NCBI RefSeq assembly: GCF_030161375.1
Contig: NZ_BSSQ01000016.1
Span: 251,085 to 315,084, forward strand
Length of the DNA stretch: 64,000 nucleotides
Source: Paenibacillus glycanilyticus
GTDB lineage: Bacteria > Bacillota > Bacilli > Paenibacillales > Paenibacillaceae
Direction of reading: 5' to 3'
Shown here: positions 31,221 through 40,052 of the stretch, piece by piece
How the letters are laid out: each line of letters starts with the position of its first letter
Position numbering within the stretch: the stretch's first letter is position 1
Position numbers and translations under genes: made by a program
Notes under the pieces: generated by a model
The model's input: the letters and a program-made list of their open reading frames with translations, nothing else
Told to the model about the DNA's origin: nothing
Databases searched by the model: none

Positions 31221-32396
31221 ATGGCTATTTTTAAACAAAAAATATTATGGATTGGGATTCTCATCGTTATTGTAGTACTCGCCGTGTTTGGCCTTGCGAT
31301 GATGGGTTCCGTCCTCGGGACAAAACCTAATCATGTACCGGTGGCACTGGTTGTGCTTGACGAGCCGGTAGATCTGCCGACCGGCGACAAGCTGGCTGTT
31401 GGAGAAATGATCAAGCAGCAGCTTACTTCGAATACGCAGCTGCCAATCAGCTGGACGATTGTGAGCTCCGAAGAAGAAGCCCGCAAGGGTCTCGATTCGC
31501 GTGATTATTACGGCGTATTAGTACTGCCGAAAGATTTGAGTGCGGGTGTTATGTCCTTGAGCGGACCTAATCCTACACCGGCGACAGTCCAAATTATTAA
31601 CAATGAAGGCATGAACACGCAAGCGGCAACGGTTGTGAAGCAGGGGCTTGGCCAAGTGATGAAGATGGTATCGCTTGAACTGTCGAAATCGGCTCTTGAC
31701 CAGATGTCCCAGCGCGCGGATCAAATCCCTGTCGGAACTGCTGCGGCGTTGTTGTCTCCGATTCAAATACAAGAGGAAACCGTTCATCCGGTTGGCGTGA
31801 ACAACGCAAGCGGCAATGCGCCGGGCATGTTAACGCAAATTATGTGGATGGGCAGCCTCGTAAGCGCGATGATCTTGTTCCTGGCGAGCACCAACGCCAA
31901 AAAAACAGGCGGACGCAAATGGGCGACCCATCTGCTCCAGCCGGTCATCGGCATTATTCTGGTAGGCGCCGCATCCGGCTTCCTGATCTGGATGGCCAGC
32001 TCTTGGTACGGCATGGAACTGGCGAACGCGGTGGATGCTTGGCTCTTCCTGTGGCTTGGCGGCACGGTATTCTACCTGCTGCAGTCGATGCTCCTGAACT
32101 GGATTGGCATCCCGGCGATGGCGATTCTGGTTCTGCTCATGTTCTTCTCGATGCCGATCCTGAACATGCCGGTAGAGTTCCTGTCGGATACAACGCATAA
32201 CCTGCTGTATTCGTGGACGCCTCTCCGATTCGTATCCGGCGGACTTCGCGAGATTATGTACTTCGGCGGCATGGACGCCGTCAGCACGAACGCTACCGTA
32301 TTGTGGAGCATTGCCGGGGGTTGCCTGGTTCTGCTGCTTGGCGCAGGCGTCAAAAAAGGAAAAGCGGCAGCGGCACAACCTGCGGCCGTAGCTTAA
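31221..32396 (+). CDS. YhgE/Pip-like membrane protein (short form)
   Basis: Membrane protein of 391 residues. One helix at about 8-30 is followed by an outer domain opening with VPVALVVLDEPVDLP, the same position-specific motif as in YhgE/Pip. About five helices lie at the C-terminus (from about 215). It lacks the long heptad region seen in the protein at 6896-8869. Proteins of this type act like ABC-2 exporters without an own ATPase; the substrate is unknown. GGAG precedes the ATG. Probably repressed by the divergent TetR. Confidence 0.88.
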   Translation: MAIFKQKILWIGILIVIVVLAVFGLAMMGSVLGTKPNHVPVALVVLDEPVDLPTGDKLAVGEMIKQQLTSNTQLPISWTIVSSEEEARKGLDSRDYYGVLVLPKDLSAGVMSLSGPNPTPATVQIINNEGMNTQAATVVKQGLGQVMKMVSLELSKSALDQMSQRADQIPVGTAAALLSPIQIQEETVHPVGVNNASGNAPGMLTQIMWMGSLVSAMILFLASTNAKKTGGRKWATHLLQPVIGIILVGAASGFLIWMASSWYGMELANAVDAWLFLWLGGTVFYLLQSMLLNWIGIPAMAILVLLMFFSMPILNMPVEFLSDTTHNLLYSWTPLRFVSGGLREIMYFGGMDAVSTNATVLWSIAGGCLVLLLGAGVKKGKAAAAQPAAVA

Positions 32397-32403
32397 ATAG
32401 AGT

Positions 32404-32431
32404 CGTCCCCTCCGCGGGGACGGCTTTTTTT
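32404..32431 (+). terminator. Terminator of the YhgE-like gene
   Basis: 7-bp stem CGTCCCC/GGGGACG (32404-32410, 32416-32422) followed by seven T. Confidence 0.9.
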
Positions 32432-32495
32432 GTGTAACAACCGTTCCAGAGGTTACAATAAGAGTTGGAATTAACAAGAAAAGGACAAGAAATGA

Positions 32496-33215
32496 GTGAA
32501 TGCAATGGCGATGCAGCAAGCGTTAATCTTGATTGCGGAGGATGATCCGGATATTGCCGAGCTGATTGCGCTCCATCTGGGCAGGGAGGGCTACCGTCTG
32601 CTGAAGGCATCGGACGGAAGAGAAGCAGTCCGCCTTGTGCAGGCGAATGCGGTTGATCTGGTTATTCTCGACATTATGATGCCGCATATGGACGGTCATG
32701 AAGCGATTCGAATCATTCGGGAGCAGCAGCACCGGATGCCGATTATTTTTTTAAGCGCCAAGACGTCCGACTTCGATAAAATAACAGGCCTCGTCATGGG
32801 TGCCGACGATTATATGACCAAACCGTTTAACCCTATGGAGCTGCTTGCCAGAGTCAATGCCCAGCTTCGCCGCTTCAAGCAGCTGAATCAGCCGGTATCG
32901 GCCGCGCCTCTTACAACCGTGGTCTCGGGCGGATTAACGATTGACCAGGAACAACGCACGGTTACCTTGTACGATGAGCGGATTGAGCTGACGCCCAAAG
33001 AGTTCGATATCCTCCATCTTCTCGCCAGCCACCCGAAGAAGGTATTTAGCGCGGAGCATATTTTTCAGCAGGTGTGGGGCGAGGCCTATTATGAGAGCGG
33101 CGGCAATACGGTGATGGTTCATATCCGCACGCTTCGCAAGAAGCTTGGCGAGGACAAGCAGCATCAGCAGTGGATCAAAACCGTCTGGGGGGTCGGTTAT
33201 GCCTTTCAAGGGTAA
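32496..33215 (+). CDS. VanR-like response regulator
   Basis: OmpR-family regulator of 239 residues. The receiver has AEDDPDIAE, the acceptor Asp in VILDIMMPHMDG and Lys in YMTKPF; the winged helix starts near ELTPKEFDIL. It resembles VanR and its non-resistance relatives. The start is a GTG with AAAGGA about 10 nt upstream; an ATG three codons later is possible. It overlaps the kinase gene by 17 bp, and a D,D-carboxypeptidase follows, so it probably controls cell-wall peptide trimming. Confidence 0.9.
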   Translation: MNAMAMQQALILIAEDDPDIAELIALHLGREGYRLLKASDGREAVRLVQANAVDLVILDIMMPHMDGHEAIRIIREQQHRMPIIFLSAKTSDFDKITGLVMGADDYMTKPFNPMELLARVNAQLRRFKQLNQPVSAAPLTTVVSGGLTIDQEQRTVTLYDERIELTPKEFDILHLLASHPKKVFSAEHIFQQVWGEAYYESGGNTVMVHIRTLRKKLGEDKQHQQWIKTVWGVGYAFQG

Positions 33216-34293
33216 AATACGAAGCTTTCGTACCCGGATGGTCGAGCTGTTCGTCATGAGCCTGCTCATCTCCGGCGCCGTTACCTATCTGCTCTACCGG
33301 CTCTTGCAGTCGTACTATAACCAAAAGATCCGTTATGCGAATGATCCCATCGTTCAAGCCCGGAGCTGGCTGAATGACATTGGCGATTTGAACTTCTTCC
33401 TGATTTTTTTCCTGCCGTTATCCTTTGTTTTCTTTTATTTGTTCACGAAGCCATATGTCTCGTATTTCAAGGAGATATCGATCGGGATCCATCGGCTTGC
33501 CAAGGGAGATTTCACGGGCCGGGTACAGGTTCCTTCGGATGACGAGTTTGGCGTAATCGCAAGCGACTTGAATCTGGCGGGCGACATGCTTCAGAAGGCG
33601 GTGGAGCGGGGAGATTTCGCCGAGAGCAGCAAAGATCAGCTGGTTCTTAATCTGGCGCATGATCTGCGTACCCCGCTTACTTCTATACTTGGTTATCTCG
33701 ACTTCATCTTGCGCGACGAGCAGCTGTCGCTTGAACAGACCCGGCATTTTGCCGCCATTGCTTTCAACAAATCCCAGCGCCTCGAACGGCTCGTGGACGA
33801 ATTGTTTGAATTGACCCGGATGAACTACGGCATGCTGACGCTGGACAAGAAGCAGATCGACTTGGCCGAGCTGCTTATGCAGCTGAGCGAAGAGCTGTAC
33901 CCTCTGTTTGTGAAGAGCCGCCTAACGGCAAGAATGGACCTTCCTCCGCATCTCATGATGGAGGCGGACGGCGAGTTATTGGCGCGGGTATTCGAGAATC
34001 TGCTTACGAATGCCGCCCGTTACGGCCAGGATGGCGAGTATGTCGATATTAAAGGCCGGGTGGAGAACGGCGAAGCGGTTCTGGAAGTCATCAACTACGG
34101 CGATTCGATTAAGCCCGAGGATCTGCCGCATTTGTTCGATATGTTCTACACCGGCGACCGTGCGAGATCTCCGGAAGGAAGCACGGGGCTGGGACTATTT
34201 ATCGTCAAAAATATCGTCGAGCAGCATCAAGGCACGATTACGGCCGAGAGCAGCACGATTCGGACCGTATTTACCGTCAGACTGCCGATTTAA
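33199..34293 (+). CDS. VanS-like histidine kinase
   Basis: Sensor kinase of 364 residues. Two membrane helices (about 14-34 and 68-88) enclose a short outer loop of about 33 residues, then a HAMP domain. HisKA is NLAHDLRTPLTSILGY, and the ATPase boxes are ENLLTNAARYG and GSTGLGLFIV. The layout is that of VanS. The ATG at 33199 follows GGGGGG and lies inside the end of the regulator gene, so the two are translated together. The ligand is unknown; the short loop argues against a large outer binding domain. Confidence 0.9.
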   Translation: MPFKGKIRSFRTRMVELFVMSLLISGAVTYLLYRLLQSYYNQKIRYANDPIVQARSWLNDIGDLNFFLIFFLPLSFVFFYLFTKPYVSYFKEISIGIHRLAKGDFTGRVQVPSDDEFGVIASDLNLAGDMLQKAVERGDFAESSKDQLVLNLAHDLRTPLTSILGYLDFILRDEQLSLEQTRHFAAIAFNKSQRLERLVDELFELTRMNYGMLTLDKKQIDLAELLMQLSEELYPLFVKSRLTARMDLPPHLMMEADGELLARVFENLLTNAARYGQDGEYVDIKGRVENGEAVLEVINYGDSIKPEDLPHLFDMFYTGDRARSPEGSTGLGLFIVKNIVEQHQGTITAESSTIRTVFTVRLPI

Positions 34294-34376
34294 GAAAAAC
34301 TTTAACTTTTTCCCCACTTCTTTTTAAACAATGTTCCGTATCCTTAGTTGCATGAACAAGCAAAGGGGATTGGACC

Positions 34377-35234
34377 ATGAGGAAGTGGGTTTTTGCGTTT
34401 ATCCTTGTTATCCTGTTAAGTTACGGGATCTCGCAGCTTAATGTGAAAAGCGCCGGGGAAGACAAGGTTAATATAGAAAACGGGTCGCTGCCGACCGAAG
34501 ACAGTCAGGTGATCACCGTTGGCAAGGAGCAGGTTCATCAGGGGGACCTGCTCCTTGTGAATAACGACCATGCTCTGCATCCGGAGGGTATTCGTTCCGA
34601 TATTGTCTCTTTATCCGACCGTCAGGATCTGGTGCAAGGCTTTGGCCTGCTCGATCCTGCGATTCAGCTGTCCGAATCGGTAGCGAAGGATTTTGGCGAG
34701 ATGGTGAAGGGGGCGAAGCAAGACGGTGTGGAGCATTTTCTTATCAATAGCGGTTACCGCGACGCGGCTAAGCAAGACCAGTTGTACCGCGACATGGGAC
34801 ATGACTACGCGCTTCCTGCTTACCATAGCGAGCATAATCTTGGGTTATCGCTGGATATCGGTTCGACCGAAGCGAAGATGGACGATGCCGAAGAAGGCAA
34901 ATGGCTGAAGAAACACGCGTGGGAATATGGCTTTATCCTTCGTTATCCGAAAGGAAAAGAAGAGATTACGGGCATTCAATACGAGCCTTGGCATTTCCGT
35001 TACGTCGGGAAGGCGCATAGCGCGATTATGTATCATGAAGACCTGACGCTGGAGCAATATTTGGACAAGCTGAAAATGGCAAAAGCGATGTCGATCAAGA
35101 CCGGCGGCATACAATATACCGTCGCCTATTATCCGATGGTAGGAAGCAGCGCAACCGTCCAAGTACCAAAAGGCCAGCAATACGACATCTCCGGAAACAA
35201 CTACGACGGAGTTATCGTCACGTCTTATGTCTAA
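34377..35234 (+). CDS. vanY: D-alanyl-D-alanine carboxypeptidase, VanY family
   Basis: Membrane-anchored or secreted zinc carboxypeptidase of 285 residues. The N-terminal hydrophobic segment (about 4-20) is followed by the peptidase M15B fold. Zinc ligands are in YHSEHNLGLSLDIG (His and Asp) and YEPWHFRYVG (Glu, His). It removes the terminal D-Ala from peptidoglycan stem peptides outside the membrane. Directly after the VanR-VanS-like pair, with its own AAGGGG ribosome site. No vanH, vanA/B or vanX lies nearby, so this is a regulated wall-remodelling set and not a full glycopeptide resistance cluster. Confidence 0.9.
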   Translation: MRKWVFAFILVILLSYGISQLNVKSAGEDKVNIENGSLPTEDSQVITVGKEQVHQGDLLLVNNDHALHPEGIRSDIVSLSDRQDLVQGFGLLDPAIQLSESVAKDFGEMVKGAKQDGVEHFLINSGYRDAAKQDQLYRDMGHDYALPAYHSEHNLGLSLDIGSTEAKMDDAEEGKWLKKHAWEYGFILRYPKGKEEITGIQYEPWHFRYVGKAHSAIMYHEDLTLEQYLDKLKMAKAMSIKTGGIQYTVAYYPMVGSSATVQVPKGQQYDISGNNYDGVIVTSYV

Positions 35235-35248
35235 ATAAAATTTTCGTA

Positions 35249-35276
35249 AAGCGCGCATATGCCGCGCTTCTTTTTT
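35249..35276 (+). terminator. Terminator of the vanY-like gene
   Basis: 7-bp stem AAGCGCG/CGCGCTT (35249-35255, 35263-35269) with loop CATATGC, then C and seven T. Confidence 0.9.
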
Positions 35277-35432
35277 TACCAAAAAGCTACGCTAATCGCG
35301 GTCGCACATCTTCGAGAGGCCTCGGTAGAGTTTTTTTCATACTCATAAGTAACCTTGTTCCGGACGATATTCTTACTGTACTGTTAGATTATAGGATAAG
35401 AGAAATATAGATTTGAAGTATGAGGTGAGAGC

Positions 35433-37223
35433 TTGAATAACATGAATTTGAATTTTCAAGTGAATCTGCAAGGCATAATCGATCTGTTGTCCAATCATTT
35501 GTACTCCGATCCGGGCGTGTTCGTCCGCGAGCTGCTTCAGAACGGGGTGGATGCCGTCACGGCAAGGAAAAGACTGGGCCATCAAACGGAAGGGAAGGTA
35601 TCGGTGGAGCTGTTCCCGTCTTCGCACACGATCTCGTTCATGGATAATGGCATCGGCCTCACGCAAACGGAGATCGAGCAATTTCTGGCGCGCATCGGCA
35701 GCACGACGAAGCAAGCCGACCAGGATTCGGCGGATGATTTCATCGGCCAGTTCGGAGTGGGCTTGCTCTCCTGCTTTGTGATGAGCGACGAGATTGTTCT
35801 GATCACCCGTTCCGCCCTGGAAGGCGATTCGCTCGAATGGCGGGGCAAGCCGGACGGTACTTATGTCATCAATAAGCTGCAGAGAACCGTTCCGATTGGG
35901 ACAACCGTCTTCCTGAAGATGAAGCCCGAATACGAGGAATACGCCGAATGGTACAAAATGTACGAGCTGCTGGAGCGCTACGGCAAATATTTGGAGACGC
36001 CGATCGTATTGACGGAAGACAAGGATAGCCGTCTGATTAACGATTCTACGCCTCCATGGCGCATGGATAAGCCGGAAGCGATTGCCTATATCGAGGACAG
36101 CGAATACGACAAACCGATGGATATTATCCCTCTCAAATCGCTTATTGGCGAAGTAGAGGGGATAGCCTATATTTTGCCTTATGCCGTGAGCTTGCAAGAA
36201 GAGAAGCGTCATAAGGTGTATTTGAAGCGGGTGCTGCTCTCGGACAAAATGACGAATATATTGCCTTCCTGGGCTTTTTTCGTGAACGGCATCATTAATA
36301 CAAACAGTCTGCGGCCAACCGCCTCGCGCGAATCTTTCCAGGAGAATGACTTGTTCTACCTGGTGCGCGATGAGCTTGGCGCTTGCATTAAGCAATATCT
36401 GATGGATTTGGCTTCGGCCAATCCGGATTTGTTCCATCGCATGGTGATTATTCATTATGCCTCGCTCAAGACGATGGCAGCCGAGGATGAAGAGCTATAC
36501 GAGCTGTTTATCCGGCATTTGAGCTTTGAGACTTCTTATGGCGATATGAAGATGGGCGATATATTGCGGGAGCACAAGACGATTATGGTCACGTCCACGT
36601 TTGACGAATTCCGGCAGGTAGCCCGCGTAGCCAAAGCCCAGGGTATGATGGTCATTAACGGCGGTTACGTGCATGATCTGGATCTGGTCCGCAAGCTGCC
36701 AACCGTTGACGAGAACGTTCAAGTGAGCGTGCTCGATATTCTCAGCTTCTCGAGCCGCTTCGAATCGCTTAAGCAAAGCGAGCGCGACGAGGTGCAGCCG
36801 TTTCTGATGCTGTCGGACCAACTGCTGGCGAACTATCAATGTCAAACGTTGATCAAATGGTTTGAACCCGCCGACATTCCGGTCCTCTTCAACATCAATC
36901 AGGAAGTGAACTTCTTCAAGATGATGGAGGAAAGCGAAAAAGAAGCGAATCCGCTGTTTGCGGAAGTCGTACACGTCATTAAGGATGAATTGTACGAAAA
37001 GCCGTATGCGCGGCTATGCTTCAATTACAACAACCCGATTGTCCGCAAAGCGATTGCTTCGGGGGATGCCAAGCTGCAGCGTACTTGCATCGAGCTGCTG
37101 TATACGCAAGCGCTCCTCATGGGGAACCATCCGCTTAGCGGCCACGAGCTGCGGCTAATGAACGATTCCTTGCTGGAGTTTATGAATATGGGCCTTGACC
37201 GGAATGCCGAGGCTAGCCGATGA
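35433..37223 (+). CDS. Divergent Hsp90-family ATPase
   Basis: Chaperone-like ATPase of 596 residues, somewhat shorter than HtpG (about 625). The GHKL nucleotide pocket is intact: ELLQNGVDA (Glu33, Asn37; HtpG has ELISNASDA), MDNGIGL (Asp71), and the lid GQFGVG (105-110). The middle domain keeps the catalytic-type Arg in SRES (about 299), matching SREI in HtpG. The region after about 500 is diverged. The start is probably the TTG at 35433 (AGGTGAG upstream), with an ATG three codons on. Its stop overlaps the start of the next gene by 4 bp. It probably folds or holds a specific client, in partnership with that protein. Confidence 0.9.
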   Translation: MNNMNLNFQVNLQGIIDLLSNHLYSDPGVFVRELLQNGVDAVTARKRLGHQTEGKVSVELFPSSHTISFMDNGIGLTQTEIEQFLARIGSTTKQADQDSADDFIGQFGVGLLSCFVMSDEIVLITRSALEGDSLEWRGKPDGTYVINKLQRTVPIGTTVFLKMKPEYEEYAEWYKMYELLERYGKYLETPIVLTEDKDSRLINDSTPPWRMDKPEAIAYIEDSEYDKPMDIIPLKSLIGEVEGIAYILPYAVSLQEEKRHKVYLKRVLLSDKMTNILPSWAFFVNGIINTNSLRPTASRESFQENDLFYLVRDELGACIKQYLMDLASANPDLFHRMVIIHYASLKTMAAEDEELYELFIRHLSFETSYGDMKMGDILREHKTIMVTSTFDEFRQVARVAKAQGMMVINGGYVHDLDLVRKLPTVDENVQVSVLDILSFSSRFESLKQSERDEVQPFLMLSDQLLANYQCQTLIKWFEPADIPVLFNINQEVNFFKMMEESEKEANPLFAEVVHVIKDELYEKPYARLCFNYNNPIVRKAIASGDAKLQRTCIELLYTQALLMGNHPLSGHELRLMNDSLLEFMNMGLDRNAEASR

Positions 37224-38275
37224 ATACCCGATTCCAAGAGCTGAGGCGGTCAACATGGTCGATGCCGGATGGCAAGCAGAAGCTTGCCGTCCTTGAAGAG
37301 ATGATTCGGGTAGCCGATCGGTACATGACGGAGGAGGAAGCCTATCAGGCAAGGATGGACTACTCCAATGCGGCGCCGGAATGCGGCTGTCCGGAGCGGA
37401 TGCTTGTATCTTTCTCCTGGTGCTTGAAGAAGTTCGAGGACAATCCCGGCAATTATTCGAATTTCTATATCATGTGGCATTACAAATGGGTGCTGGGGTA
37501 TGTTTGGCGACTTCCCGAGTTAAGCTTGGAGCAGATCGAGCGGGTTTTTGAGGATTTCAAGGAGAAATGCCATACTTACGGGTACAGCCTCCGGGTCTAT
37601 TATCAGAAGCGATTGAACTTTATGCTGTGGCAGGGCAAGATGGCGGAAGCGGCGGAATGCTACAAGAGCTGGAGAGCGGCGAAGCGGGATTCCTTGTCCG
37701 ACTGCAGCGCTTGCGAGCAGAACATGTTCGGCAGCTACCATTTTGCGATTGGGCATCATAAGAAAGGCCTTCAGTCGCTGCGGCCGATTCTGGAAGGCAA
37801 GATGTCCTGCCGTTCCGTTCCTCAGAACACGTACAGCGAGATGATGCTCCCTTTGCTGAAGCTTGGGGAATACGACCGGGCGACGGAAACCGCGAAAAAA
37901 GCTTACCGCTTCATCAAAGGTCCGTCGTATCTCGAAGAGTACGGGACGTTCCTCCAGTTCTTCACCGTGACGGATATGCCAAAGGCCGTCAAGCTCTATG
38001 AGCAGACGGTCGGGCTTGGGCTCGGCAGCAAGCTGGGTTGGGATCGGCTGCAGTATTTCGTGTCCGTCCGCATCTTCCTGAAGGAATGGAGCAGAACCAG
38101 ACGCCGCAAAAAACTCGCCGAGTCCGAGCTTGTCACGCTGGGCTGGCTGGATCAGGAGATTAGCCGCCTTGTCCAGGCGTTTAACCGCAGGAACGGCAAC
38201 TCCTTCGTGGAGGAATGGATCCGCGAGAAGGAGAAAGTCGCCGCCCGCCTGCAGTCGGCTTACGGCACGGCTTAG
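37220..38275 (+). CDS. Helical-repeat (TPR-like) partner of the Hsp90-family ATPase
   Basis: Protein of 351 residues without signal peptide or membrane helix. It is almost wholly helical, with Tyr/Trp-rich amphipathic helices and spacing like tetratricopeptide repeats (for example AAECYKSWRAAKRD, LLKLGEYDRATETAKKAYRF, AVKLYEQTVGLGLG). Cysteine pairs CGC (about 53-55) and CSAC (about 159-162), the latter followed by HFAIGHH, could bind zinc. I do not recognise a named family. Translation is coupled to the Hsp90-like gene by an ATGA overlap, so the two proteins are made together. In eukaryotes TPR proteins are the usual Hsp90 co-chaperones; a similar role here is inference. Confidence 0.8.
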   Translation: MNTRFQELRRSTWSMPDGKQKLAVLEEMIRVADRYMTEEEAYQARMDYSNAAPECGCPERMLVSFSWCLKKFEDNPGNYSNFYIMWHYKWVLGYVWRLPELSLEQIERVFEDFKEKCHTYGYSLRVYYQKRLNFMLWQGKMAEAAECYKSWRAAKRDSLSDCSACEQNMFGSYHFAIGHHKKGLQSLRPILEGKMSCRSVPQNTYSEMMLPLLKLGEYDRATETAKKAYRFIKGPSYLEEYGTFLQFFTVTDMPKAVKLYEQTVGLGLGSKLGWDRLQYFVSVRIFLKEWSRTRRRKKLAESELVTLGWLDQEISRLVQAFNRRNGNSFVEEWIREKEKVAARLQSAYGTA

Positions 38276-38332
38276 CTCGCCGCTCGCAAGCGGTGAAAGT
38301 CGCCGAAAGAGCAGGAATCGGCTGATAGGGGA

Positions 38333-38369
38333 GGTCTTAACGATACGCCGCATCGTTAAGGCCTTTTTT
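38333..38369 (+). terminator. Terminator of the Hsp90/TPR-like operon
   Basis: 12-bp stem GGTCTTAACGAT with ATCGTTAAGGCC (one wobble pair) around ACGCCGC, then six T. Confidence 0.92.
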
Positions 38370-38422
38370 GTAACGGTAGCAAGAATATGACCGGCAACTG
38401 CGGGCAGACTATTCCTTACCAG

Positions 38423-38451
38423 TTGACAGCGGAGGCCGCAAGTTACATAAT
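38423..38451 (+). promoter_or_regulatory. Promoter of the tetR gene
   Basis: TTGACA (38423-38428), a 17-nt spacer and CATAAT (38446-38451). A 22-bp palindrome begins 4 bp downstream and so covers the expected transcription start. Confidence 0.75.
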
Positions 38452-38455
38452 TGCA

Positions 38456-38477
38456 TTAGAATGAACGTTCTATCTAA
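38456..38477. promoter_or_regulatory. TetR operator, copy 1
   Basis: Palindrome of two half-sites TTAGAATGAAC and GTTCTATCTAA (pattern TTAGA-N2-GAAC, mirrored). The same half-sites recur at 39150-39171 in front of the SDR gene. It lies just after the promoter of the TetR gene. Confidence 0.8.
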
Positions 38478-38509
38478 TGAATCTTAATGAGTTGGAGGAA
38501 GTCGTTAAC

Positions 38510-39091
38510 GTGTTTGAATCTTACAACAAAGTGCAAAAGGCCGTGCTGGAAACGACGCTCTCGATCATAATCCGCAAGGAGCTTCAAGCGACTTCGATGG
38601 CGCTGATCGCGAAGGAATCCAAAGTATCCACGGGCAGCATTTATCATTATTTCAGCAGTAAAGAAGAGATCATTAATGAACTGTATACGGCTATCGTTAC
38701 GTATAACGGCCAGTTCGTGCAGGAAGGGCTGAACCGGGAAGGGACGATCCGCGAGCGCTTCACGCGGGGTTGGGAGAGAGTGATCGAGATCAGCCGCCAA
38801 TATCCGGAAGGCTTCCAGTTCATTGAGCAGTATTCCTTCTCGCCGTACATTTACGAAGATGTGAAGCAGAAAGCGTACAACGGCGGCTGGTGCGCGCCAA
38901 TGAACAAGCTTTACGCGGAAGCGATGGAGCAGAAGCTGTTCAGAGCGATGGATCCGAAGCTGCTCGTGCAGATGCATTACGGCTCTATGGTCTATATGGT
39001 CAAAAGCTATTTACAGGGCAACTCGGATTTAACCGATGCCGGTATAAGGGAAGCCATTGAGGTATGCTGGCAAGGAGCGAGCCGGGGCTAA
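38510..39091 (+). CDS. TetR-family regulator, autoregulated
   Basis: Repressor of 193 residues. The helix-turn-helix (about 20-55) includes ATSMALIAKESKVSTGSIYHYF. The start is the GTG at 38510, with TTGGAGGA about 10 nt upstream; an ATG at 38477 lies inside the operator and has no ribosome site. The C-terminal domain carries many aromatic residues (FQFIEQYSFSPYIYED), forming a ligand pocket. It should bind the two identical-pattern operators at 38456 and 39150, repressing itself and the SDR gene. Ligand unknown, possibly the SDR substrate. Confidence 0.9.
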   Translation: MFESYNKVQKAVLETTLSIIIRKELQATSMALIAKESKVSTGSIYHYFSSKEEIINELYTAIVTYNGQFVQEGLNREGTIRERFTRGWERVIEISRQYPEGFQFIEQYSFSPYIYEDVKQKAYNGGWCAPMNKLYAEAMEQKLFRAMDPKLLVQMHYGSMVYMVKSYLQGNSDLTDAGIREAIEVCWQGASRG

Positions 39092-39149
39092 AGTGATATC
39101 GTATATTTTCATGTTAAACCGGTCCGTAAAGGGCCAACCTCCACCTTCA

Positions 39150-39171
39150 TTAGAATGAACGTTCGGTCTAA
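39150..39171. promoter_or_regulatory. TetR operator, copy 2
   Basis: Half-sites TTAGAATGAAC and GTTCGGTCTAA, differing from copy 1 only at the two spacer bases of the right half. It lies 31 bp before the SDR start codon. Confidence 0.8.
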
Positions 39172-39202
39172 TCTATGCAAGAAATAAAGGAGAGAAATCA
39201 TA

Positions 39203-40021
39203 ATGAATAAAACGGTTTTCATTACAGGAACAAGCAGCGGATTAGGCAAGCTGACGGCGATTCATTTCGCCAAGCTCGGATGGAATGTAGCGGCAACGAT
39301 GCGGACGCCGGAGAAGGAGACGGAGCTGACGCAATATAGCAACATTAAGCTGTTTAAGCTGGATGTAACGGATGTGGAGCAGGTTCGTGCTGCAGTGGCG
39401 GATGCCATCGAAGCTTTTGGCCAGATTGATGTCGTCGTGAACAATGCGGGGGTAGGCGCTTACGGTGCCTTGGAGCTGGCGAAGGAGGAGACGATCGACT
39501 GGCAGTTTGGCGTAAACGTGCGGGGTCCGATTAACGTCATCCGTGCGGTGCTGCCGCATTTTCGCGCGAAAAAGTCGGGTATGTTTATTACGATTAGCTC
39601 GTTTATGGGCGTGACGACGGCTGTTCCGACGGGCTCCCTATACAATATGTCCAAGTTTGCTCTGGAAGGGTTAATCGAAGGATTGTATTACGAGCTGAAG
39701 CCGCTTGGCATTGAACTGAGACTGGTGGAGCAGGGCGGTTCGTCGGGCAATAACTTTGTGGACAAAATCGTCTGGGGCCAAAGCGAAGAGATTACGGATT
39801 ACAACGAGATTACGGCAAAGGTCCAAACGATGATGGCCAGCAGTCCGCAAAGCCAGTTGGATGAACCGCAAACGATTGTTGATGCGATTGCCCGGCTTGC
39901 GCTAGGGGAGAGCAAGCAGTTCCGCACGCTGGTGGGCGACGCTGCCCATCAACTGACGGAAATGAGACAATCGCTGCCGATTGAGGAATATTTGGAACGG
40001 ATTGCATCGCAATATCAATAA
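39203..40021 (+). CDS. Short-chain dehydrogenase under TetR control
   Basis: NAD(P)-dependent SDR of 272 residues. The cofactor motif is TGTSSGLG (about 8-15), NNAGVG follows, and the catalytic Ser/Tyr/Lys lie in ISSFMG and YNMSK. AATMRTPEK after strand 2 has Arg, which favours NADP(H). It resembles the group often called oxidoreductases of the retinol/17-beta-hydroxysteroid type, but the true substrate is unknown. GGAGAG precedes the ATG. The operator shared with the upstream TetR gene makes it the main target of that repressor. Confidence 0.92.
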   Translation: MNKTVFITGTSSGLGKLTAIHFAKLGWNVAATMRTPEKETELTQYSNIKLFKLDVTDVEQVRAAVADAIEAFGQIDVVVNNAGVGAYGALELAKEETIDWQFGVNVRGPINVIRAVLPHFRAKKSGMFITISSFMGVTTAVPTGSLYNMSKFALEGLIEGLYYELKPLGIELRLVEQGGSSGNNFVDKIVWGQSEEITDYNEITAKVQTMMASSPQSQLDEPQTIVDAIARLALGESKQFRTLVGDAAHQLTEMRQSLPIEEYLERIASQYQ

Positions 40022-40052
40022 ATTTCTCTTAGGAGGAGGCCGGCTTATCGTT

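Noticed and set aside
32496..35234. Full vancomycin resistance cluster
   Set aside because: vanH, vanA/B-type ligase and vanX are absent from the flanks; only regulator, kinase and VanY are seen.
35373..36455. 360-codon frame opposite the Hsp90-like gene
   Set aside because: Antisense shadow of a strongly conserved ATPase gene; no ribosome site and no recognisable motif.
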